64,000 bases of DNA, from assembly GCA_030539275.1 (NCBI GenBank), contig JAUNSK010000021.1, forward strand, positions 1-64,000, read 5' to 3'. This document shows positions 25,234 to 31,852 of this stretch, one piece after another. Numbering within the stretch: position 1 is the first letter of the stretch; every line of letters starts with the position of its first letter. Below the pieces are notes generated by a model that worked only from the letters and a program-made list of their open reading frames with translations, did no database searches and was not told the DNA's origin. The stretch comes from Oscillospiraceae bacterium (GTDB lineage Bacteria > Bacillota > Clostridia > Oscillospirales > Ruminococcaceae). The position numbers and the translations under genes are program-made.

Positions 25234-25998
25234 ATGAACAATATCTTCGATACACATTCACACTATACAGAACATGATTTTGATGAGGACAGGAATGAGC
25301 TTATACCTTATATGCATGAAAACGGTGTAAGGTATATTATGATTGCAGTATCAAATCTCGAAGATACTGCAAAGGCAGTAAAGATATGTGAGCAGTATCC
25401 ATACGTATACTGCGCAGCAGGAATACATCCTGAATGCATAAATAATCTATCCGATAATTACATTGAAAAGATCAGAAGTGCTGCATCATCAGGCTATGTA
25501 AAAGCGATAGGTGAAATAGGACTGGATTATCATTACGAAGGGTTTAACCGTGAACTCATGTGTGATGTCTTTACAAAACAGATCATTCTTGCTAATGAAC
25601 TGGGTCTGCCTGTAATCATTCACTCCAGGGATGCATGTGAGGATACTCTTAATATTCTTAAAAAACATATACCGCACAGGGGAGTCGTACACTGCTTCAG
25701 CGGTTCGCCTGAAACAGCCAGGCAGCTTCTTGATCTTGGCCTTTATATCAGTTTTACGGGTGTCCTGACGTTTAAAAATGCACGAAGATCTGTTGAATCA
25801 CTTAAGGTCATCCCAACTGACCGTCTTATGCTTGAAACTGACTGTCCGTTTATGGCTCCTGTGCCTTACCGTGGCACAAGATGTGATTCACTGATGATTG
25901 AAAAAACAGCTCAGAAGGCGGCAGAGGTTCTGAATATTGACACTCAGACACTTCTTGATATAACATGTGACAATGCAGTAAAATTCTTTAATATATAA
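25234..25998 (+). CDS. tatD: TatD family metal-dependent deoxyribonuclease
   Basis: 254 aa, full length. A TIM-barrel hydrolase with metal ligands visible in FDTHSHYTE, GEIGLDYHY, VIIHSRDA, HCFSGS and ETDCPFMAP. TatD enzymes act as 3'-exonucleases in DNA repair or tRNA quality control. RBS is weak (GGTCTGG). Confidence 0.94.
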   Translation: MNNIFDTHSHYTEHDFDEDRNELIPYMHENGVRYIMIAVSNLEDTAKAVKICEQYPYVYCAAGIHPECINNLSDNYIEKIRSAASSGYVKAIGEIGLDYHYEGFNRELMCDVFTKQIILANELGLPVIIHSRDACEDTLNILKKHIPHRGVVHCFSGSPETARQLLDLGLYISFTGVLTFKNARRSVESLKVIPTDRLMLETDCPFMAPVPYRGTRCDSLMIEKTAQKAAEVLNIDTQTLLDITCDNAVKFFNI

Positions 25999-26036
25999 AA
26001 AAATCTGAGATCATCAAGTGATCTCAGATTTTTTTA
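25998..26036. terminator. Bidirectional terminator, tatD / recR
   Basis: AAAAAATCTGAGATCA facing TGATCTCAGATTTTTT with a 5-nt loop. The recR stop codon lies in the distal flank. Confidence 0.92.
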
Positions 26037-26639
26037 TATTTCGTTTCGATTTTCAATTGCTTTAAACAATGTAATCTCATCTGCATATTCGAGTATTCCT
26101 CCGACAGGCAGTCCAAAAGCAAGTCTTGTCACTTTTATGCCAACCGGTTTCAACAGTCTGGATATGTACATCGCTGTAGCATCTCCCTCAACAGTAGGAT
26201 TAGTTGCCATAATGACCTCGCTGATCCCTGTATCAGACTGTATCCTTGCAAGAAGCTGTTTTATTCTTAGTTTATCGGGCGTAATACCGTCAATAGGAGA
26301 AATCAGTCCATGAAGTACATGATACATACCCTTATATTCACCGGTACGCTCAATAGCTGTTACATCTTTCGGACCCTCTACAACACATATAACCGTTCTG
26401 TCACGCTTAACGTCATCGCAGATCGGACAAATCTCTTTGTCAGTAAGATTCTGACATACACTGCAGCATCTGACTTTACTTTTTGCGTTCAGGAGCGCCT
26501 CGGAAAACGCCTCAACATCCTCCTGCTTCATAGAAGTTACATAATAAGCAAGTCTCTGAGCAGTTTTCATTCCTATTCCGGGAAGCCTTGCAAACTGTTC
26601 TGCAAGAACTACTATCGGCAATGCATTAGATTCAGCCAT
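26034..26639 (-). CDS. recR: Recombination mediator protein RecR
   Basis: 201 aa. It works with RecF/RecO to load RecA at gaps. Visible: HhH segment (ARLPGIGMKTAQRLAYYV), Cys4 zinc finger C59/C62/C71/C74, Toprim domain (ICVVEGPKDVTAIERTGEYKG) and the C-terminal PVGGILEYADEITL. Last gene of the dnaX–ybaB–recR operon, 5 bp behind the YbaB/EbfC gene. Confidence 0.97.
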   Translation of the reverse strand: MAESNALPIVVLAEQFARLPGIGMKTAQRLAYYVTSMKQEDVEAFSEALLNAKSKVRCCSVCQNLTDKEICPICDDVKRDRTVICVVEGPKDVTAIERTGEYKGMYHVLHGLISPIDGITPDKLRIKQLLARIQSDTGISEVIMATNPTVEGDATAMYISRLLKPVGIKVTRLAFGLPVGGILEYADEITLFKAIENRNEI

Positions 26640-26644
26640 TTATA

Positions 26645-26995
26645 TTAGAATAATCCCGGAAGAGATACTCCGCCTGTGATCTTGGACATTTCATCTTCAG
26701 TTGTTTCTTCTATCTTTGAGATAGCTTCATTTACAGCACTGATAACGAGATCCTGAAGCATTTCAACATCATCCTTATTAACAACTTCAGGTTTGATAGT
26801 AAGTGATTTGATTGATTTTTTACCGTAGAGAACTACTTCTACTGCTCCGCCGCCTGCAGTTGCAGAAAATTCGCGTTCTTCAATTTCATCCTGAAGCTTT
26901 GTGATTTCATCCTGCATCTTCTGAGCCTGCTTGATCATTGCATTCATATTCTGATTTGCGCCGCCTGCATTCTGTTTAGGTACTCTTGCTTTCAT
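26645..26995 (-). CDS. YbaB/EbfC family nucleoid-associated protein
   Basis: 116 aa. It begins with an Asn-rich N-terminus, then the family core: MNAMIKQAQKMQDEITKLQD, EREFSATAGGGAVEVVLYG and the C-terminal VNEAISKIEETTEDEMSKITGG. It forms DNA-binding dimers. It sits between dnaX and recR, the standard bacterial arrangement. RBS GAGGAGT. Confidence 0.95.
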   Translation of the reverse strand: MKARVPKQNAGGANQNMNAMIKQAQKMQDEITKLQDEIEEREFSATAGGGAVEVVLYGKKSIKSLTIKPEVVNKDDVEMLQDLVISAVNEAISKIEETTEDEMSKITGGVSLPGLF

Positions 26996-27040
26996 ATTTA
27001 AAACTCCTCTTGATTTAGATTTTATATATGCTGATTAAGA

Positions 27041-28630
27041 CTAATTTTCCGGATAAGTTTCAATCTGAGAATCCTTAGCCTTTTCTATCAGCTTCATAGC
27101 TTTTTTTTGTTCCTCTGCCGGGGGAGAAGCACTTTTGGCACGTATTGCAAATCTCTTGCCAAGAACGCTTTCTATAGCATCCCCAAGTGTCTTTGCATGT
27201 TCCTTGTTTTTAAACAAGGTAAGGAAAAAAGGATTCTGTACTACAATAAATAAGGCATTTTCATTTATATATGCTTTTGAGTCATTCAGACTTGCAGATA
27301 CCGCAGGATTTATTTCAGAAAACTTCTGAAGAACTTCAGCCCAGTTGTTAAGCTGCTTCAGATTTTTCTTATCAAGCTTTGAAAAGTCTACTGCAGGTTC
27401 TCCTGGTGATCCTGAACCGGTTACTGTTTCTGATTTTCTGTTTGAATGTGCATCTGAGTCAGAAACAATACATCCAGAAGCAAGTTTCTGTTCAATACGT
27501 TCCAGACGATCTGAAATTTTGCTGTCAGCAGGACTTGCTTTTTCAGCGTAATTGTCATTTGACAGCCTTATCAGACACATTTCAAGCTCAACACGCTTGT
27601 TTACTGCCCTTATCATCCGTTCACTGCAGTTCTGAAGCTGAGTGATATATCCCAGAACTGACTGCAGATCTGTTTTCTGAGCATACTGAATAATCAGATC
27701 TGTTTCATCAGGCATACAACTTAGCAGATCCTTTTGTCCGGGACTTACCTGCATAAGCATAATATTACGAAGCTGAGAAATCAGTTCCTCACATAACCTG
27801 GACATATCCTTAGAACCTGAATATAACTCATCTATACATGATAACGCCATCGCTGTATCTTTTTCAATTATCGATTTTATAAGACCAAATACTGCATCTC
27901 TTCCGGCAATTCCTGCTGCAAGTGACACCGTATCACAATTTACTGTTTCGGAAAATGCTGCACATTGATCAAGCAGTGAAAGAGCATCTCTCATTCCACC
28001 GTCCGCGAGTTTAGCTATAAGAAATGCTGCATTATCGTCAAGAATTATTTTCTCCTGTGACGAAATATACAGAAGCCTTTTTGCAATATCATCAGTCAGA
28101 ATACGTTTAAAATCATACCTCTGACATCTGGACGCTATAGTGGCAGGAACTTTATGAACCTCTGTAGTAGCAAGAATAAACTTTACATACTCAGGAGGCT
28201 CCTCCATAATTTTCAGCAGTGCATTAAAAGCATTTACTGAAAGCATATGGACCTCGTCTATTATATATATCTTATATCTGCATCGTTCCGGTGTAAAGAC
28301 AGCGCCATCTCTGAGATCTCTTATATCATCCACACCATTGTTGGATGCAGCATCGATCTCTATGATATCTCCGAGTGCAAAATTATCTGCATCAGAACAT
28401 ATATCACATTTCAGACATGGTTCTCCGTTTTCTGCATGTTCGCAGTTTACTGCTTTTGCAAATATTCTTGCACAGGTTGTTTTTCCTGTACCTCTTGAAC
28501 CTGTAAAAAGATATGCATGAGCAGTTTTGTTGTTCATAATCTGATTTTTCAGTGTAGTAGTGATATGAGGCTGAGAAATAACGTCATCAAACGTAAGCGG
28601 TCTCCACCGTCTGTACAATGCAGTATACAT
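27041..28630 (-). CDS. dnaX: DNA polymerase III subunit gamma/tau
   Basis: 529 aa from ATG 28630 (MYTALYRRWRP), with GGAAGG upstream; an in-frame ATG 24 nt earlier overlaps the RBS. This is the clamp-loader ATPase. Walker A GSRGTGKTT is at 44–52, zinc cysteines C63/C72/C75/C78 follow, then DEVHMLSVNAFNALLKIMEEP and SRCQRYDF (sensor). The tau-like tail after about residue 370 is poorly conserved. It is transcribed from the SRP RNA side, as in many Firmicutes. Confidence 0.96.
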   Translation of the reverse strand: MYTALYRRWRPLTFDDVISQPHITTTLKNQIMNNKTAHAYLFTGSRGTGKTTCARIFAKAVNCEHAENGEPCLKCDICSDADNFALGDIIEIDAASNNGVDDIRDLRDGAVFTPERCRYKIYIIDEVHMLSVNAFNALLKIMEEPPEYVKFILATTEVHKVPATIASRCQRYDFKRILTDDIAKRLLYISSQEKIILDDNAAFLIAKLADGGMRDALSLLDQCAAFSETVNCDTVSLAAGIAGRDAVFGLIKSIIEKDTAMALSCIDELYSGSKDMSRLCEELISQLRNIMLMQVSPGQKDLLSCMPDETDLIIQYAQKTDLQSVLGYITQLQNCSERMIRAVNKRVELEMCLIRLSNDNYAEKASPADSKISDRLERIEQKLASGCIVSDSDAHSNRKSETVTGSGSPGEPAVDFSKLDKKNLKQLNNWAEVLQKFSEINPAVSASLNDSKAYINENALFIVVQNPFFLTLFKNKEHAKTLGDAIESVLGKRFAIRAKSASPPAEEQKKAMKLIEKAKDSQIETYPEN

Positions 28631-28679
28631 TTCCCAAACCTTCCTTCCTCTCATTTACATTGAAAAATATATTAAAATA

Positions 28680-28803
28680 TCCGAAACATAGGTGTGCAGG
28701 CTTGCTGCGGCACACAAAACGGTCCGCTTAATGCTGCTCGGTTCCCCGCCTGACATGGTTCACGGTGTCTCGTTGCACAGGGCCCGCACACCTATATTCC
28801 GGA
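28680..28803 (-). ncRNA. ffs: Small bacterial signal recognition particle RNA
   Basis: Transcribed leftward just upstream of dnaX. The minus strand contains GTGAACCATGTCAGG, the conserved SRP domain IV approach, then CGG-GGAA-CCG (apical stem with GGAA tetraloop) and GAGCAGCATTAAGCGG. Closing stems ATAGGTGTGC and GCACACCTAT, extended by TCCGGAAT/GTTTCGGA, bring the ends together. The RNA binds Ffh and targets membrane proteins. Mature ends are estimated from the closing helix. No Alu domain is present, so this is the short form. Confidence 0.92.
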
Positions 28804-28866
28804 TAATCTTTAATCATCAATTAGATGTTAGAGGCTTAATGGGTAATCCCCATAAAAACTTTAATC

Positions 28867-28895
28867 ATTATATCATATAAAATAAAAAAAATCAA
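28867..28895 (-). promoter_or_regulatory. Promoter of the SRP RNA / dnaX transcript
   Basis: Minus strand TTGATT (28895–28890), 17-nt spacer, TATAAT (28872–28867). Transcription would start about 55 nt before the folded RNA, implying 5' processing. Confidence 0.7.
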
Positions 28896-29018
28896 TAGTT
28901 TTATCTCAAATTAATTGATTTTATATTTTATTTTACTGTTTATTTGGTATATATAACAGCAGATTTTAATATTTATTTAAAATTTGATGATTTATTATAT
29001 ATTTTTTTTATAAATGTA

Positions 29019-29047
29019 TTTACAAGCTTCAAAAAATATGATATAAT
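29019..29047 (+). promoter_or_regulatory. Promoter of tRNA-Pro(CGG)
   Basis: TTTACA (29019–29024), 17-nt spacer, TATAAT (29042–29047). Confidence 0.8.
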
Positions 29048-29068
29048 ACTTTACGTTATTGATTCTAT

Positions 29069-29142
<74 letters not shown>

Positions 29143-29160
29143 CTATAATAAATCTTATTA

Positions 29161-29201
29161 AATATCTCACTTATAAGTAACCATGAGTGAGATATTTTTT
29201 T
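29161..29201 (+). terminator. Terminator of tRNA-Pro(CGG)
   Basis: AATATCTCACT facing AGTGAGATATT, followed by TTTTT. Confidence 0.85.
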
Positions 29202-29378
29202 ATGTTTTAGCATCCGGAGGACACTATTTGCATAAAAAGTTATAAAAACATATGACAGGAGCGTTGCAGATGTGTGTCTGAGGCTATGAAAGTTCCTATG
29301 CATCAGATTGTATTTGTCAAAGAACTTTGTAAACGTTTTGTTGGTACGGAATTCTGTCTTCACCCTCATCGTAATCAA
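29179..29378 (-). pseudogene. Tyrosine recombinase (integrase) C-terminal remnant
   Basis: On the minus strand the frame reads FTKFFDKYNLMHRNFHSLRH then TSATLL, the box II H-x-L-R-H signature of phage/ICE integrases. Eleven unrelated residues later it reads VLRMLKHKKIS, resembling the VSRMLGHKKIS block. The catalytic Tyr end and nearly all of the N-terminal part are missing, and no RBS/start is credible, so this is a decayed fragment. It ends about 35 bp from the 3' end of tRNA-Pro(CGG), a typical integration target. No duplicated tRNA 3' end (att site) was found in the window. Confidence 0.65.
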
Positions 29379-29658
29379 AAACTACATAAAGCCTTGTGAG
29401 ACATTGAGAAAAATAAAAATATGCTTCTTTGCTTAAACAGACTGAATTAAGTTAAATCAGAGTCAAAGCTTTTGTATTCTTAAGACCTGAATATCCTGTA
29501 GAGGATGCTGGTTACAGAAATTACAACAAAAATATATACTGTATGCAACGAATAAAGAACAAATATATAAAACTGTATTTTCGCACTCTGTATATTGTTG
29601 ACAAATAATTAATGGCAGAACCATAATGATTCTGCCATCAGTATTTTTATTTTATCTA
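29379..29658. other. Degenerate noncoding stretch behind the integrase remnant
   Basis: No intact gene. A hairpin with ATGGCAGAA/TTCTGCCAT arms (29612–29638) could terminate the leftward transcript of the neighbouring small secreted protein gene. The rest is probably decayed mobile-element DNA. Confidence 0.45.
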
Positions 29659-29726
29659 TAAACTAACTGAAAATAACTCTGGAAAACATATTCATTAGCA
29701 TTAATGGTAAACTAACTGAAAATAAC
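29659..29726. repeat. 19-bp exact direct repeat at the 3' end of a small gene
   Basis: TAAACTAACTGAAAATAAC occurs at 29659–29677 and 29708–29726. The second copy encodes the C-terminal YFQLVY of the small secreted protein; the first lies beyond its stop codon, as if the gene end had been duplicated. Confidence 0.75.
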
Positions 29727-30018
29727 CCCAAGAAATATAGGCAGTAACATCAATGGTTTTCATATTTCCGTTTATATCTCTAGCTGTATACTTTCCAGTG
29801 TTAGAAACAGTAACATATGTATGATTTTTTATAGGTACACCCTGATCCAGTATTTGATTCCATCTTATCGAAACATAGTATACCCCGCCATAATTAGTGG
29901 CTGCACTTACAGTATTTAAGGTTGTAAGCGATAGATCTTTACCTGAACCAGGTACTCCGACAAATGATGATAACATCATCGCACTGCAGATAAGAGCGCT
30001 GACAATACGTTTTTTCAT
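29701..30018 (-). CDS. Small secreted protein of unknown function
   Basis: 105 aa from ATG 30018, with AAAGGAG 9 nt upstream (a TTG at 30027 directly abuts the RBS). The N-terminal signal sequence MKKRIVSALICSAMMLSSFVG and a possible cleavage after VSAA near residue 40 leave about 65 mature residues rich in Tyr, Thr and Val, predicted as beta strands (VYYVSIRWNQIL, YVTVSNTGKYTARDING). I recognise no family. It lies in the accessory patch beside tRNA-Pro(CGG) and could be an exported effector, adhesin fragment or bacteriocin-like peptide; nothing in the sequence decides. Confidence 0.6.
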   Translation of the reverse strand: MKKRIVSALICSAMMLSSFVGVPGSGKDLSLTTLNTVSAATNYGGVYYVSIRWNQILDQGVPIKNHTYVTVSNTGKYTARDINGNMKTIDVTAYISWGYFQLVYH

Positions 30019-30136
30019 AATGTACAACTCCTTTATTTTTTAGAATTGGAAATTATTTCTATATGATTATATTACACTTCAATAAACATTTTGTCAAGTC
30101 ATAATAAAAATTTTCTGTACATATTTTTTTTTAGTT

Positions 30137-30514
30137 CTATTCCAACGGATTATCACAATGCCATTGAGGTTTTAGTTCACTATAATTATTAATAAATTTA
30201 GATAACTGATTATACAGCTGATCCCATCCATAAATATGATCAATTATGATGTTTTTAGTCAGATCATTATCATCAATATCATAATTAAGCTGCATATACC
30301 GCGCTTTCACAGAGTAATAGTGCACAACAAATAATGCATTATTTCCTCTGTCATATGGTTTAACTGTTTTGTCCCAGGCCGCCGGCTTTCCGGATTTACT
30401 TATATCAAAAGAACGTACAGTCAGAAACTTCCGGTGTTCTTCATCTGAATCCTTAACTTCACATGCCAGAACAACACCGGTAAGTAAATTGTTTACCTGC
30501 TGAGTTTCAAACAT
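30137..30514 (-). CDS. Hypothetical protein, 125 aa
   Basis: Soluble and without signal peptide. RBS GGAGGAG precedes the ATG by about 9 nt. Segments such as GVVLACEVKDSDEEHRKFLTVRSFDI and NNALFVVHYYSVKARYMQLN suggest alternating strands; the acidic DIDDNDLTKN and the Trp-rich WDQLYNQL may form the C-terminal helix region. I recognise no family. It lies between the small secreted protein gene (123 bp downstream of its stop) and the activase/dehydratase pair, in the same direction as both. Confidence 0.6.
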   Translation of the reverse strand: MFETQQVNNLLTGVVLACEVKDSDEEHRKFLTVRSFDISKSGKPAAWDKTVKPYDRGNNALFVVHYYSVKARYMQLNYDIDDNDLTKNIIIDHIYGWDQLYNQLSKFINNYSELKPQWHCDNPLE

Positions 30515-30574
30515 TCAGGATCTGCTCCTCCTTTCTGAAATATTGTTGTATTAATAAAAATATTATTATTTATA

Positions 30575-30609
30575 AAAATCCGGATGAAATAACAATTCAT
30601 CCGGATTTT
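30575..30609 (-). terminator. Terminator behind the dehydratase-like gene
   Basis: AAAATCCGGATGAA facing TTCATCCGGATTTT with a 7-nt loop, at the end of the leftward gene 30613–31836. Confidence 0.85.
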
Positions 30610-30612
30610 ATA

Positions 30613-31836
30613 TTATCTTCTTGCATTAGCAAGCATAAGCTTTATACGGTTCTCCTGGTTTACCTTAGTTGCACCGGGATCATAGTCGATTGCTACGATA
30701 TTTGCATCAGGGTATGCCTGCTTTATAACACGTGACATACCTTTGGCTACTATATGATTAGGCAGACAGCCAAATGGCTGTGTACAGATTATATTTTCTG
30801 TTCCTGACTCTGCAAGAGCCGCCATTTCCGCGGGAATAAGCCAGCCTTCTCCCATTTTCACTCCCTGATTTATATATTTGTCAGATGCAGTTCTGAGATG
30901 CTCAAAATCATGAGGAGGATCAAACACACCATGCTCCTTAATAATTTTTATCATCTGTTTCTGCTTTGCGTATATTACGTCATAACCTATTTTAAAAGCT
31001 ACTGTACTTTTATTTCTGAACTCATAGATCTTTCCGTCATTTACTGTATTTACAGCACAGTAAAGTACAAAGTCAAGAAGAGACGGTACTACAGGCTCGC
31101 ATCCTTCACTTATAAGAAAATCCTCCAGATGATTATTTGCAAGAGGAGAGTATTTAACATAAATTTCACCTACAATGCCAACCTTGACTTTTTTAGTTTT
31201 GCTTCGTTTGATCTGTGCAAAATCATTCAGTATTTTCTTATATGTCTTCGCAGTAGACAGAAACTTCCCGTTAAGAAACTGATCTCTTAATATTTTTTCC
31301 CATTTATGAAGCACTTCGTCAGATTCACCCGGAATCATTTCATAAGGTCTGCACTGATTATACAGAAGCATAAGAATGTCACCATATAAAACAGCAAACA
31401 GAAGCTTCATTACGATCGGTACATTAAGCTTAAAACTTCCTTCCTTTTCAAGTCCGCTGAAGTTCAGGGAAATAACAGGAACCTGAGGATACTTATCAGC
31501 CAGTGCTTTTCTGAGAAGGTGGATATAATTTGATGCACGGCATCCTCCGCCTGTCTGAGTAAGCATAAGGGCTGTGGTATTCGGATCATATCTGCCGCTG
31601 TTCAGTGCCTCCATAAACTGACCAATAACGAGAAGGGCAGGATAGCATGTATCATTATGAACATTTTTAAGTCCTTCATCTATAACGGTCTGTGTTGATG
31701 TCTGAAGCAGTTCCATTTTATATCCGCAGCTTCTGAGGATACTTACTATAAGGTTAAAGTGAATAGGCAGCATATCCGGAACAAGAATTGTATGTGTTTT
31801 TTTCATTTCATCCGTAAAAACAGGGTATTTTGACAA
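30613..31836 (-). CDS. 2-hydroxyacyl-CoA dehydratase-like (HgdB/DUF2229-related) protein
   Basis: 407 aa. It has the alpha/beta layout and cysteine-rich blocks of the dehydratase-like partner of BadF/HgdC activases: NDTCYPALLVIGQF, QTGGGCRASNYI and ICTQPFGCLPNHI, likely [4Fe-4S] ligands. Family members receive an electron from an ATP-driven activase to start radical dehydration or reduction, but the substrate of this widespread clostridial subgroup is unknown. It lies 16 bp behind the activase gene and is surely co-translated with it. In many Clostridia both parts are fused in one protein of about 1,400 aa. Confidence 0.8.
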   Translation of the reverse strand: MSKYPVFTDEMKKTHTILVPDMLPIHFNLIVSILRSCGYKMELLQTSTQTVIDEGLKNVHNDTCYPALLVIGQFMEALNSGRYDPNTTALMLTQTGGGCRASNYIHLLRKALADKYPQVPVISLNFSGLEKEGSFKLNVPIVMKLLFAVLYGDILMLLYNQCRPYEMIPGESDEVLHKWEKILRDQFLNGKFLSTAKTYKKILNDFAQIKRSKTKKVKVGIVGEIYVKYSPLANNHLEDFLISEGCEPVVPSLLDFVLYCAVNTVNDGKIYEFRNKSTVAFKIGYDVIYAKQKQMIKIIKEHGVFDPPHDFEHLRTASDKYINQGVKMGEGWLIPAEMAALAESGTENIICTQPFGCLPNHIVAKGMSRVIKQAYPDANIVAIDYDPGATKVNQENRIKLMLANARR

Positions 31837-31852
31837 AATTCTACACTCCTTT

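Noticed and set aside
29451-29600. Plus-strand frame reading AFVFLRPEYPVEDAGYRNYN as a possible gene
   Set aside because: No RBS or start, stop codons on both sides and no recognised family; treated as decayed DNA.
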